64,000 bases of DNA, taken from Butyrivibrio sp. YAB3001 (GTDB lineage Bacteria > Bacillota > Clostridia > Lachnospirales > Lachnospiraceae). Below the pieces are notes generated by a model, which had not been told where the DNA came from, searched no databases, and saw nothing but the letters and a program-made list of their open reading frames with translations. The DNA lies in assembly GCF_900112195.1 (NCBI RefSeq), contig NZ_FOKR01000007.1:136599-200598 (forward strand), given 5' to 3'. The translations under genes and the position numbers were made by a program. Within the stretch, counting starts at the first letter, position 1, and the number at the start of each line of letters is the position of its first letter. Below, piece by piece: positions 16,059 through 24,518 of the stretch.

Positions 16059-17561
16059 ATGAGTAATGAATATATTTATCCCCCTCTTGACCTTCTAGAA
16101 AAAGGAAAAGAAGTTAGTAATCCTACTAGTAAACAAGAGCTGATAGAAACTGCAAATAAACTACAAGACATACTCAAAGCATTCAATATACCGATGGGGA
16201 TTTTAGAGATGAGTCAAGGCCCGACCGTCACACGCTTTGAGTTAAAACCAGAACCTGGCGTTAGAATCAGTGAAATTCTAAGTTTGGAGGATGAATTAAA
16301 ACTTCATCTGGCTACGGAAAACATAAGAATGGAAATCCCTGTTCCTGGAAAGGCTGCTATTGGTCTTGAAATCCCCAATCAAAAAAAGCATATAGTTGCA
16401 CTTCGAGAGCTATTAGAATTGCTTGAGCATAAGAACTCCACATCAGAACTTACCGTTGCCTTAGGAAAGGATTCCGCTGGAAATGCCGTGTTTTCAGACA
16501 TTTCTTCTATGCAGCATCTTCTCGTTGGTGGCTCCACAGGATCAGGAAAGTCTATATGGATAAATACAATAATCATGAGTATTCTTTTTAGTACGAGTCC
16601 TGAAGATATACGGATGGTACTGATTGATCCTAAGATAGCCGAGTTTTCAGTCTATAATGGAATTCCTCATCTCTTACTTCCTGTAGTTACAGATCCAGTT
16701 AAAGCAATTGACGTTTTGCGCTGGGCAGTGTGTGAAATGGTCAGAAGATGCACATTATTTGCTAATTCAGGAGTTAAAAACATTAATGCATATAACGATC
16801 ATATTCGAGCAAGTAACAACTTAAGTATTAAAACAATACCAAGAATACTAATCGTAATAGATGAGTTAGCTGACCTTATGATGTTATCCGCCTATGAAGT
16901 CGAGAACGCCATATATAGATTGACTTCATTTGCAAAAGCAGCAGGTATCCACCTGATAATTGCAACTCAGCACCCTTCGATTGATGTCCTTACGGACCTT
17001 ATTAAAGCTAATATTCCATGCAAACTAGCCTTTGCCGTGTCCAATAAAGTTGATTCTTGCACCATTTTAGATCAATATGGCGCTGAGAAACTCTTAGGAA
17101 ATGGTGATATTCTATTTTCTCAAGGTTTTCAAGGTATTTTGGGTCATTCGATGAGAATTCAAAGCGCATATGTATCAGATACAGAAATCAAGAATGTTAC
17201 TGAGTTTATAAAGAAAGAAGCTTTCTGCTCTCCATATGACCAAGACATAGAACAGGAACTCAAAAAAATCCACTTTGACGAGAGCGACTACTATCTTGAC
17301 TTGCCAATATATAACAACTCAGATCCGGATGAATACTTTATACAGGCCGGAGTCCTTGTCACAGAAAGGCAAAGAGCGTCTATAGGAATGCTGCAAAGAA
17401 TGCTCAAGATTAGCTATAGAAGAGCTGAAAGAATCATGAATCAGCTTAGCGAAGCAGGTGTGGTAAGCATTGCTGCTGGCAACCACCATATACAAGTACT
17501 TATGACTAAAGAGCGCTTCCGTTCTATTGCAAATACAATTGAAAATGACAAGCCATCATAA
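16059..17561 (+). CDS. soluble FtsK/SpoIIIE-type DNA translocase
   Basis: 500 residues. Residues 20-130 match the FtsK alpha domain (GPTVTRFELKPEPGVRISEI). A RecA-like motor follows with Walker A GSTGSGKS at 158-165 and Walker B RILIVIDELADLMM, plus TQHPSIDVLT. The C-terminus (QRASIGMLQRMLKISYRRAE) matches the winged-helix gamma domain that reads polar DNA signals. The N-terminal membrane domain of chromosomal FtsK is missing, so it is cytosolic or recruited. AAGGAG lies upstream of ATG 16059. It is on the plus strand and divergent from a motif A unit. Likely moves or segregates island or plasmid DNA; conjugative coupling is less likely given the gamma domain. Confidence 0.88.
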   Translation: MSNEYIYPPLDLLEKGKEVSNPTSKQELIETANKLQDILKAFNIPMGILEMSQGPTVTRFELKPEPGVRISEILSLEDELKLHLATENIRMEIPVPGKAAIGLEIPNQKKHIVALRELLELLEHKNSTSELTVALGKDSAGNAVFSDISSMQHLLVGGSTGSGKSIWINTIIMSILFSTSPEDIRMVLIDPKIAEFSVYNGIPHLLLPVVTDPVKAIDVLRWAVCEMVRRCTLFANSGVKNINAYNDHIRASNNLSIKTIPRILIVIDELADLMMLSAYEVENAIYRLTSFAKAAGIHLIIATQHPSIDVLTDLIKANIPCKLAFAVSNKVDSCTILDQYGAEKLLGNGDILFSQGFQGILGHSMRIQSAYVSDTEIKNVTEFIKKEAFCSPYDQDIEQELKKIHFDESDYYLDLPIYNNSDPDEYFIQAGVLVTERQRASIGMLQRMLKISYRRAERIMNQLSEAGVVSIAAGNHHIQVLMTKERFRSIANTIENDKPS

Positions 17562-17562
17562 T

Positions 17563-17593
17563 TTCAGCGTGAATCTTTTAGATTCACGCTGAA
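17563..17593. terminator. 13-bp perfect hairpin between convergent genes
   Basis: Arms 17563-17575 and 17581-17593 pair perfectly around a 5-base loop. It separates the ftsK-like gene from the convergent phosphatase gene. No T-run is present on either side, so termination is by position rather than by a full intrinsic signature. Confidence 0.6.
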
Positions 17594-17597
17594 GATA

Positions 17598-18146
17598 TCA
17601 CCACAGAATCTGCCACCGTTCATATTTACCTGCATTCTTGAACTTTTGCGCTTTTCTATAGGCCTGTTCATTCATATGTTGCCTTATTGCCACCAGTATA
17701 TCAGGCATGAATAATCCGAATTCACGGCACAGGACCTTAAACACTAGCACATTGGGGGTATAAAATGGATTCAGCCAAACATCTTTGTCGCTTCTCCCTG
17801 ACATTAGCATTATCGCGGCTGCACACCCGGGGCTCCGAGAGCCCCCTTTAGAACACGATACATATAAATCGGTAACCTCTTTGGGTAAATGCCTTACAAA
17901 AGAAATAACTTTTTTAGCATGGTATCTCCTGAAGGCCCCATATTCCTTCTCATCTTCAACATCAATGATATCGATGACCAACTTAGGTATGTCGATTCTA
18001 TCAAGAAAAGGCGTAGTTCTAGTCGTGAGGAGAATAATCGCACACTGTTTATGCGGGACATCAAACATATCCTCAGAAAATGCCGGAACGGCAAGGATAT
18101 GAATTGTAAATTGCCTAACCTTACGCTTTTTCCTCTTTATCCTCAT
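17598..18146 (-). CDS. dual-specificity-phosphatase-like protein (CX5R)
   Basis: 182 residues. LYVSCSKGGSRSPGCAAAI carries C98-x5-R104, the P-loop of cysteine-based protein tyrosine phosphatases, after a strand. DIIDVEDEKEYGAF may supply the general acid. AAGGA lies 7 bases before ATG 18146. It overlaps the preceding gene by 26 bases in another frame, so the two are coupled behind motif B. The substrate is unknown. Together with the PP1-like gene at 21010-21765 it gives this island two phosphatases and no recognisable kinase. Confidence 0.65.
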   Translation of the reverse strand: MRIKRKKRKVRQFTIHILAVPAFSEDMFDVPHKQCAIILLTTRTTPFLDRIDIPKLVIDIIDVEDEKEYGAFRRYHAKKVISFVRHLPKEVTDLYVSCSKGGSRSPGCAAAIMLMSGRSDKDVWLNPFYTPNVLVFKVLCREFGLFMPDILVAIRQHMNEQAYRKAQKFKNAGKYERWQILW

Positions 18147-18693
18147 GGTTGCATCCTTCTTTATCAGATTTACAGGGGTCCGTATCTTTCTTTATCTTCG
18201 CAAGCCACTCCCTTATATATGCCTCCAAGTCCTCATATGTTCTAAGCTTTTTCTCGTTTGCATAGATACATTGGGGATCTTCATCGTTCTTCTTTCTGCC
18301 AAACGGAACTAGCGTAAATCGTTTTTCTATAACCATAACCAGTCTGTACTCTTTGTAATAAACGTAGTTCCTCTTAAAATCTATCTCCATTATGGGTTCA
18401 TGCGACCCACCGCCTCCAGATAAGCAGCAATAGCCAAGATCATACTCAGGTAAAACCTCATTCGCTATTCTTTCAAAAAAATCCTCGGCCTTATCGAACT
18501 CTGCAGCATAACGTTCTGTCCAAAACATGAAATAAGCAATGGCCCAGTAGTCCATCTTCAATAATTCTGACAGAGAAATAGGCTGACTCTTAATGCAAAT
18601 AACAAGCGTATCCTCAAATCTATCCTTGTTATCGATCTGACTCCAGTAACTGGTTTGAACATATTTCAAGTACGGTGGCTGCTTTTTCTGCAC
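18121..18693 (-). CDS. 190-residue hypothetical protein, GTG start
   Basis: AGGAGG 6 bases before GTG 18693 decides the start; the frame extends upstream but would run through the promoter hairpin. It has SELLKMDYWAIAYFMFWTER and EYDLGYCCLSGGGGSHEP, then a Lys/Glu-rich tail. No domain recognised. First gene behind motif B; the phosphatase-like gene overlaps its 3' end. Confidence 0.6.
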   Translation of the reverse strand: MQKKQPPYLKYVQTSYWSQIDNKDRFEDTLVICIKSQPISLSELLKMDYWAIAYFMFWTERYAAEFDKAEDFFERIANEVLPEYDLGYCCLSGGGGSHEPIMEIDFKRNYVYYKEYRLVMVIEKRFTLVPFGRKKNDEDPQCIYANEKKLRTYEDLEAYIREWLAKIKKDTDPCKSDKEGCNHEDKEEKA

Positions 18694-18737
18694 TTCACTC
18701 CTCCTGGTTGTTTCTTCCCTTTTCCACACAATAACAA

Positions 18738-18767
18738 GGGGCATGCGACTTTTTTGTCGCATGCCCC
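18738..18767 (-). promoter_or_regulatory. island promoter motif, copy B (perfect palindrome)
   Basis: Arms GGGGCATGCGAC (18738-18749) and GTCGCATGCCCC (18756-18767) pair perfectly around six T. On the minus strand six A precede GTCGCATGCCCC and a TATTGT -10. It is 45-74 bp upstream of GTG 18693 and 21 bp after the ImmA stop, so it may double as a terminator. Confidence 0.75.
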
Positions 18768-18787
18768 GGATAGGACTTTGCAAATAT

Positions 18788-19216
18788 TCACTTTTTCAGC
18801 TCTATGCTCTGTTCTACAATATTCTGAAGTAGATACGGCGGAATCTCTGTCATATCCACCTTCAGTCTTGCCTGGTCCTCTAAAAGCGCCAGCACAAAGA
18901 GGTTTGCCTCATATTCTGACTGCATATTTATCTTTCCGCCAATATCAGCGAAGTAATTCAATGTCTCATCATGTAAAAAGATATGTCCCAATTCATGAGC
19001 ACATAAGATCTTTTTTGATGCCTCCGTGTAATTAGAGTTTATAGCTATGTATGGCGCGTACCCACGAAATTTAACAGCCTGAGCTTTGAAGCCCTTGAAT
19101 CCATGATTGCGCTCTATTATTCTTATTCCCCAAATCTTGGCTAGCTCAAATGGGTCATTAGTATGATATGTATTCCTCAGTCCATTTGCAAAATCAACGA
19201 TTTCCTGCTTTCTCAT
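18788..19216 (-). CDS. ImmA/IrrE-family metallopeptidase
   Basis: 142 residues with zinc-binding HELGH (His74 to His78) and a downstream acidic residue in the YFADIGGKINMQSEYEANLF region. ImmA peptidases cleave Xre/ImmR repressors when phages or ICEs are induced. It overlaps the Xre gene by 23 bases, the classic repressor-peptidase pair. Its probable substrate is the 19194-19637 product, which represses the ftsZ-like gene. Confidence 0.85.
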   Translation of the reverse strand: MRKQEIVDFANGLRNTYHTNDPFELAKIWGIRIIERNHGFKGFKAQAVKFRGYAPYIAINSNYTEASKKILCAHELGHIFLHDETLNYFADIGGKINMQSEYEANLFVLALLEDQARLKVDMTEIPPYLLQNIVEQSIELKK

Positions 19217-19637
19217 CCCCCGGAGCCCCCTTTGTCTGATATCTATGACTCATAACTTTTAAATGGCCCAGTAGCTCATTTGCAAATTCGACGATTGTCT
19301 CCTCATCCATCTGGTTAGGGTCATAACCACCAAACGCAGCAAGCGTCGGTGTTTTAAGAATAAATTCAATTGCTCCCTGCGGATTATCAAAGTGGTTTGG
19401 CAGCTTTGCAATCTCTTCTTTGTCAGCGTCAGTGGCCTCTTCATTACCCATCAGTTCAGCCGGTGTGACACCTAAGATCTTGCAAATCTTATCAAACGTT
19501 TCCACTGGAATCTTGCTTATACTTGATGCCTCATAACGATATATGGTCGTATAGGACACACCAAGCTGCTCTGCAATACTCTCTACAGATATTCCCAGTT
19601 CTTTTCTTTTGTTTTTCAGTCTTTCACCAATTTGCAT
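19194..19637 (-). CDS. Xre-family repressor
   Basis: 147 residues. GERLKNKRKELGISVESIAE and QLGVSYTTIYRYEASSISKI form an HTH_3 domain. The acidic C-terminal part may contain the ImmA cleavage region. GAGG lies 8 bases before ATG 19637. The gene faces away from the ftsZ-like gene, and the shared region carries several TTTGCA-type palindromes covering both promoters. Autorepression and repression of ftsZ are therefore likely. Confidence 0.85.
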   Translation of the reverse strand: MQIGERLKNKRKELGISVESIAEQLGVSYTTIYRYEASSISKIPVETFDKICKILGVTPAELMGNEEATDADKEEIAKLPNHFDNPQGAIEFILKTPTLAAFGGYDPNQMDEETIVEFANELLGHLKVMSHRYQTKGAPGDEKAGNR

Positions 19638-19790
19638 ATGCGTTACCTCATCTGTGTTACATCATACACCAAAATTTGCATTTATGCAAATTATTGTTGA
19701 CATTGATTTGCATAAACGCTATATTGTAAACCATAAAATATTTGCATAAATGCAAATCATTTTCACGCCACACTTGCACTTGTGCAAACG
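19631..19790. promoter_or_regulatory. divergent xre/ftsZ control region with multiple operators
   Basis: Plus-strand promoter: TTGACA 19697-19702, 17-bp spacer, TATATT 19720-19725. Minus-strand promoter: TTGCAT, 17-bp spacer, TATGAT. Palindromes: ATTTGCATTTATGCAAAT (about 19675-19692), ATTTGCATAAATGCAAAT (about 19740-19757) and TTGCACTTGTGCAA (about 19773-19787). A half site TTTGCAT (about 19707-19713) lies inside the plus-strand spacer, and another lies at the xre start codon. Binding would block both promoters. Confidence 0.85.
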
Positions 19791-19800
19791 GGAGGTAGAT

Positions 19801-20979
19801 ATGCTTGAAATAAAAGAATCATTTGCAAACAGCAAAACCATGCCAAAAGTCATGGTCATTGGCATTGGCGGTGGGGGAAACAACGCCATAACAAGGATGA
19901 TTGAAAAGGCATCCGATTATGTTACATACGCAGCACTTAACACTGATTCCATGACTCTGGATAAATGTCCAGCCACAAAACGACTTCAGCTCGGCACAAA
20001 ACTCACGCAAGGGTTCGGTGCCGGCGGCGACCCTACTGTAGGGGAGTCCGCCGCAAAAGAGAGCGAGGAAGATATAGCAGAGCTCGTCCATGATGCAAAT
20101 ATGGTAATCCTAACCTGCGGAATGGGCGGCGGCACTGGAACCGGCGCCATTCCGGTCGTAGCTCAGATTTGTAAAAACCTGGGAATCCTTACCGTTGCAG
20201 TAGTTACAATGCCCTTCTCTTTCGAGAGCAAGCCCAGAGTCTATGCAGCTCAGACGGGGTTAAAAAAACTTGAGCAGAACATCGACACTCTGCTGGTCAT
20301 TCCAAATGACAAGCTCCTCACAATCACTGATAAGCAGTTTTTTCTTGATGAAGCCTTCACCCTGTGTGATTCAGTTCTGAGATACACAGTCGAAGGCATC
20401 ACTAATATCATCTTCAATCACGGAACAATAAACCTTGACTTTAACGACCTCAGATCCACGCTTAAAGACAAAGGTTATGGCTTATTCGGCATCGGAATAG
20501 CTTCTGGAGACGAGACAATAGTTGATGCAGTAGAAAAGGCCATCAGCTCTCAACTTCTCGACACCAGAATAACCGGAGCATCCAATATACTTCTGAACAC
20601 TAGCGGAAGAGTCGACCTTGTTGCTCTTAATAAAGCTGTTTCCTACATAAGAGAACAGGCTGGCGACAATGTTAACATCTTCTGGGGTACTGTAAGCGGC
20701 GATCCAACTTCTGAGGAAATAGTCGTAACAGTTATTGCGACAGGAATGAAGCAGGTTTCCACTGTTCAGGAGTCTTCAACTCCTGACCCAAAAGAATTTG
20801 CTTCAAAAGTACTTGTCACGCCTAAAGAGCCCACTCCTCAGATAAATCCTAATCTGGACTTCCTAAAGAATGCAAAACAGGCATCAGGCATACCGACTGT
20901 TTCTACTCTTCAGTCAAAACCAAAGCCGATGCCTGTCCAACTGCAGATTCCAGAGTTTTTACTCCATAAGCCAAGCTAA
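19801..20979 (+). CDS. second FtsZ, tubulin-like GTPase
   Basis: 392 residues. Glycine-rich loop GIGGGGNNA (21-29), tubulin signature GGGTGTG (109-115), [12 protein letters not shown], and the T7 loop NLDFND with Asp213 and Asp216, so GTP hydrolysis at the filament interface should work. A Pro/Ser/Lys linker ends in [10 protein letters not shown], resembling the C-terminal peptide by which FtsZ binds FtsA or SepF. GGGAGGT 5 bases before ATG 19801 decides the start. It is monocistronic with a strong terminator and lies away from any dcw genes. Control is by the divergent Xre/ImmA pair. It could alter host division, position island DNA or act as a decoy; which one is unknown. Confidence 0.92.
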   Translation: MLEIKESFANSKTMPKVMVIGIGGGGNNAITRMIEKASDYVTYAALNTDSMTLDKCPATKRLQLGTKLTQGFGAGGDPTVGESAAKESEEDIAELVHDANMVILTCGMGGGTGTGAIPVVAQICKNLGILTVAVVTMPFSFESKPRVYAAQTGLKKLEQNIDTLLVIPNDKLLTITDKQFFLDEAFTLCDSVLRYTVEGITNIIFNHGTINLDFNDLRSTLKDKGYGLFGIGIASGDETIVDAVEKAISSQLLDTRITGASNILLNTSGRVDLVALNKAVSYIREQAGDNVNIFWGTVSGDPTSEEIVVTVIATGMKQVSTVQESSTPDPKEFASKVLVTPKEPTPQINPNLDFLKNAKQASGIPTVSTLQSKPKPMPVQLQIPEFLLHKPS

Positions 20980-20982
20980 ACC

Positions 20983-21010
20983 ATTAAAGCCAGGGAAACC
21001 TGGCTTTAAT
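20983..21010. terminator. bidirectional terminator between ftsZ-like and phosphoesterase genes
   Basis: Arms 20983-20994 and 20999-21010 pair perfectly over 12 bases with a GAAA tetraloop. It ends both convergent genes; its right arm touches the phosphoesterase stop. Confidence 0.8.
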
Positions 21011-21765
21011 CAACCAACGTACGGAACTGGAAACTCCACCATGTCCTCGAGCCGTAGGAATATCAATCCGTTATCAACCTCATCGAGCTCTCCGAAAGAA
21101 CAGCCTCCATCGATATCGATTAGATTTCCTTTCCGAAAAGACTTCAGGCACCCAAAGTCTTCCTCAACCTCAATCCATTTTCGGATTCTCTGTACCGGAA
21201 CGTGACCTGTGACAAATGTATAATCATAGTCACCATATATGTTCTCCCCTTTAGTCTCAAAATCATCACGATATATGGATGTCCAGACAATATTCCAAAC
21301 ATCCTGGTAGCTCATATCTTTGTACTTAAGGTTCTCAAGACCTTTCTTATAATATGAATGGGAAAGGCATATTTTTCTGCCTTCCACATCCATTGTCATC
21401 ATGACATACCGGTCGCCCAGCCATTTCAAAAGCTCTTTCCTTTCGGCTTTCTTCAAGGTCTCATACTGCGAGAACGTTTTGTCGCCACCATTGTAAAATA
21501 GCCAAAGGTCCCAGTCCTTCCCGTTCCAAACATTCTTGCCGCCAGGATCTACTGAATTTAGCATCATGAACTCATGGTTTCCTATGATCAGGTCCATATT
21601 AGCCTCTGCCATAATCTTCTGGAGAATCTTGATCCCATCAGGGCCTCTGTCTACTGCATCCCCTAAGACATATAGGTAGTCTTCTGACGAAAACTCGATA
21701 GCCTTAAGTCCAGCAAGAAACGTATTCAATTGTCCATGTATATCTGCCACCACATACGTTGACAT
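21010..21765 (-). CDS. PP1/PP2A-like metallophosphoesterase
   Basis: 251 residues. TYVVADIHGQLNTF, YVLGDAVDRGPDGI and LIIGNHEFMML are the DxH, GDxxDRG and GNHE metal-binding motifs of the PPP family. C-terminal His ligands appear in CLSHSYYKKG and FVTGHVPVQRI. Expected activity is Ser/Thr protein phosphatase or diadenosine tetraphosphatase. GGGGG precedes ATG 21765. It follows the AAA+ gene on the same strand by about 60 bp and may be cotranscribed. Confidence 0.85.
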   Translation of the reverse strand: MSTYVVADIHGQLNTFLAGLKAIEFSSEDYLYVLGDAVDRGPDGIKILQKIMAEANMDLIIGNHEFMMLNSVDPGGKNVWNGKDWDLWLFYNGGDKTFSQYETLKKAERKELLKWLGDRYVMMTMDVEGRKICLSHSYYKKGLENLKYKDMSYQDVWNIVWTSIYRDDFETKGENIYGDYDYTFVTGHVPVQRIRKWIEVEEDFGCLKSFRKGNLIDIDGGCSFGELDEVDNGLIFLRLEDMVEFPVPYVG

Positions 21766-21827
21766 ATTGCCCCCTAAAAAGCCTTATAATACTTTACTAT
21801 ACAGTGAGGACAAGAAATGTCCACCTG

Positions 21828-23897
21828 TCATACTGCAAAACCAATTCCCTGTTTTTTCTCCTTGAACTGATTTCCGACTACTGTTTCAAAATCCTCAGCC
21901 TTAAGCTGCATGATCTTCTCCTTAGAGATCTTTTTACCCTTGTTCTCCCTAAAGAGTCTCTGTGACTGGCGCATTTCTGCCTGTTCTAATAGATTACGGA
22001 CAAATCGTCCATTACCAAACTCCTCATGGGCACATGCTTCCTTAAATATCTCCATAGATTTTGGTTCAACGTCTTCAGAAAGCTTAAATCCTCTCTTTTC
22101 AGCCATTAGCTTCAGGATCTGCCACATTTCATCAGCTTTATAATCCGGGAAGTCAAGATGGAATGCAATCCTACTTCTAAGGCCCTCATTCTTATCAAGG
22201 AACTCTTTCATTTTTTCAGGATATCCAGCAAAAATCACAATCACATCTTCTCTGTGGTTTTCCATTTCCTGTACTATAGTGTTTATTGCCTCATCGCCAA
22301 AAGAATTTGAACCATCAACAAGAGAATACGCTTCATCAATAAAGAGAATTCCTCCATTAGCTTCTCTAAACTTCTCGCATACAGTCTTTGCTGTCCATCC
22401 TACATACCTGGCAATAAGATCAGCACGTCCTACTTCCACATAATTTCCGCTCTCAAGGACACCTTCTTTCTTTAATATCTGGGCTAGAAGTCTTGCTACA
22501 GAAGTCTTAGCGCTGCCAGGATTGCCGGTAAATATCATATGCATAGAGTTCGAATATGTATCCAGTCCCATCTTTGACCTTAACTTTCGAGCCTTTCCAG
22601 AATCGATTATCTGATCGACAACATTCTTGATTTCTGAAAGACCTATCATTTCCTTAAGCTCTTTATATGGTTCTGATTCAGGTCCCTTTTTATCCACCTT
22701 AACCACATCACAAGCCTTATAGGCTTTATAAATCCGCTCCTTAAGGCTTCTTCCGTACCAGGTATTGAACGCCTTATAAACTTCTGCAACGGTATAAAGC
22801 TTTTTCTTAGAAAGCACGCTATAGAAGTCTTCTTCCATCACAACGCTATCATGTTCTTTTGCAAGCTTTTGAAAGAATCTGAAGGACTTGTCGTAATCTC
22901 CCGCACCTTCTTTTAGCTCTATGATACTTATATTCTCAACTGCCTTAGAAATCATAGCATTAGAGAAGCCAGGATTAGATGTGTTTTCAATAAAGAAGCA
23001 TAATGTATACAGTCCATACTCTTTTACAAAAGAGTTAAGTTGCTCTGTAACCTGCTCGTAAGCAGATGCATAAACACCATGCATGCCATCATCACCTGAC
23101 ATATCGATTGAAACAGCGTTTCCCTGTGCAACCTGAAAAATCTTATCCAGTTCATCTTCATTTCGATATGCCCGTTCACCAATGGAAGTCAGTTTTTCTA
23201 TTCTTGTACCTAAAACTCGGTTATTTGACCAAAGTGCGCTGATAAGCAGCTCGCTGATTGATTCTGCAGCCTGGTAATCGCCAACAATGATTTTGTAATG
23301 AACAGGATTGCCGCAGTACTTCCTGGAATTATCGTTCGAATATATCCTCTTCAATTCCTCTATCAGCGTATCATCTGCCATCAGCTCTTCTGCTTTCTTT
23401 ACAGCCTGCTTATACGTCATTTTTTTACTGATACACTTTTCTTTGACATTGAAATTGTTTGCACCATGGAAATAGTCTATAAGAAGTTCATCAGTAAAGT
23501 TCCTACATTGCCATGGTATCAAATCCTGACGATTGGCCTTCCTATACAGTTCATTGACCTCATAAGGGCATATTTCTTTCTGCGATTTAAATGACACATT
23601 TTCAATAGCTTTATCAGAATCCGCTATTTTCTTGCTAACAAAATCCTTACATTTTTTCAGAGATACATTTTCAAGGCTACAACCAGCAAGAACGGTCAGC
23701 TCACTTTCATTTACAGCAACAATAAGCATAGATATATTACCCTCTAAGCCGCATTCTGGCCCGAGCTGCGAATTTAAATCACTCACAAAATCCGCAAATT
23801 CGTTCCGCTTATTCTTACGTGCTTTAGATACGTTTTCTTCAGCTTCTTCAACTATTTCCCTTCTTGTATAGCTATATAAAAACTCATAAAAAACCAT
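21828..23897 (-). CDS. CbxX/SpoVK-type AAA+ ATPase with long N-terminal region
   Basis: 689 residues from ATG 23897 (AGGAGG 7 bases upstream). The C-terminal AAA+ module has Walker A GNPGSAKT (458-465), Walker B ILFIDEA (517-523), FAGYPEKMKEFLDKNEGLRS with arginine-finger-type residues, and GNGRFVRNLLEQAEMRQSQR as sensor 2 region. This is the CbxX/CfqX/SpoVK clade. The first 400 residues are unfamiliar; KIIVGDYQAAESISELLISA to CFFIENTSNP could be a degenerate AAA fold. It follows the 115-residue gene by 25 bases behind motif C. It likely remodels a partner from this island. Confidence 0.85.
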   Translation of the reverse strand: MVFYEFLYSYTRREIVEEAEENVSKARKNKRNEFADFVSDLNSQLGPECGLEGNISMLIVAVNESELTVLAGCSLENVSLKKCKDFVSKKIADSDKAIENVSFKSQKEICPYEVNELYRKANRQDLIPWQCRNFTDELLIDYFHGANNFNVKEKCISKKMTYKQAVKKAEELMADDTLIEELKRIYSNDNSRKYCGNPVHYKIIVGDYQAAESISELLISALWSNNRVLGTRIEKLTSIGERAYRNEDELDKIFQVAQGNAVSIDMSGDDGMHGVYASAYEQVTEQLNSFVKEYGLYTLCFFIENTSNPGFSNAMISKAVENISIIELKEGAGDYDKSFRFFQKLAKEHDSVVMEEDFYSVLSKKKLYTVAEVYKAFNTWYGRSLKERIYKAYKACDVVKVDKKGPESEPYKELKEMIGLSEIKNVVDQIIDSGKARKLRSKMGLDTYSNSMHMIFTGNPGSAKTSVARLLAQILKKEGVLESGNYVEVGRADLIARYVGWTAKTVCEKFREANGGILFIDEAYSLVDGSNSFGDEAINTIVQEMENHREDVIVIFAGYPEKMKEFLDKNEGLRSRIAFHLDFPDYKADEMWQILKLMAEKRGFKLSEDVEPKSMEIFKEACAHEEFGNGRFVRNLLEQAEMRQSQRLFRENKGKKISKEKIMQLKAEDFETVVGNQFKEKKQGIGFAV

Positions 23898-23922
23898 CTC
23901 TTTACCTCCTGCTGTAAAGCCT

Positions 23923-24270
23923 TCAATTCTCCTCATCAAAGTGACAATGGTAATGCTTGCTGCCATCTATATGTATAATGGGCTCTGCATCTATACCAAG
24001 GGTCTCCAAAACAGCCTGTACCTGCTCATGGCCTATATAGGGACTCATATAAACAAGCGGCTTCCCCTTGTTCGAAACTTCTACTCTTCCACGAGGATAG
24101 TAGTTGTATTTCCTATTACAGCCTTTTGGCTTCACAGACTCCCACAACTTCTCATGATTGTAGTTATTTCCTGCTTTGGATAGCCCTTCCATTATCCCCT
24201 CTTCATATCTGGAAATAATTAACTCATCTTCTACCAGCCAGAACACTCCTCTTATTCCTTCCTTACACAT
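23923..24270 (-). CDS. 115-residue conserved hypothetical, partner of the AAA+ ATPase
   Basis: MCKEGIRGVFWLVEDELIIS, then NYYPRGRVEVSNKGKPLVYM, then DGSKHYHCHFDEEN. I recall similar small proteins in Firmicutes but no function. The start is uncertain because GGAG is only 2 bases from ATG 24270. It is the first gene behind motif C, and the AAA+ gene follows 25 bases after its stop, suggesting a joint function. Confidence 0.6.
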   Translation of the reverse strand: MCKEGIRGVFWLVEDELIISRYEEGIMEGLSKAGNNYNHEKLWESVKPKGCNRKYNYYPRGRVEVSNKGKPLVYMSPYIGHEQVQAVLETLGIDAEPIIHIDGSKHYHCHFDEEN

Positions 24271-24310
24271 TCCATATCTCCAGTGTTTTAGTGCCTTTCT
24301 GCTATCTTAT

Positions 24311-24352
24311 AGTGTCATTATAGATAGAGGCATGCGGAATTTTTTGTACATG
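24311..24352 (-). promoter_or_regulatory. island promoter motif, copy C
   Basis: On the minus strand GCATGTAC, six A, TTCCGCATGCC, then TATAAT 17 bases after the A-run. The palindrome covers 24329-24352, 59-82 bp before ATG 24270. It aligns base-for-base with copies D and E. Confidence 0.75.
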
Positions 24353-24440
24353 CAAAACATGGTCATTCCGGCATCCCCAATGCCCAAACCTTTGTCTGAT
24401 ACTATCAGAGTATCGCGACAACAGCTTGGTTGACCTAAAA

Positions 24441-24467
24441 TGGGACGATGCATTTCGCATCGTCCCA
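24441..24467 (-). terminator. terminator after the DUF6273-ParB-like gene
   Basis: Arms TGGGACGATGC (24441-24451) and GCATCGTCCCA (24457-24467) pair perfectly, followed on the minus strand by TTTT. It lies 52 bases after the stop at 24519. Confidence 0.85.
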
Positions 24468-24518
24468 CAAGAAAACACTTCTATAGCAGTAGTTCCACGT
24501 ATGAATATTGTTCATGTA

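Noticed and set aside
18738..18767. Motif B read only as a transcription terminator
   Set aside because: It could terminate the ImmA gene, but four related copies lie at promoter distance with conserved -10 spacing, so a regulatory reading fits better. Dual use remains possible.
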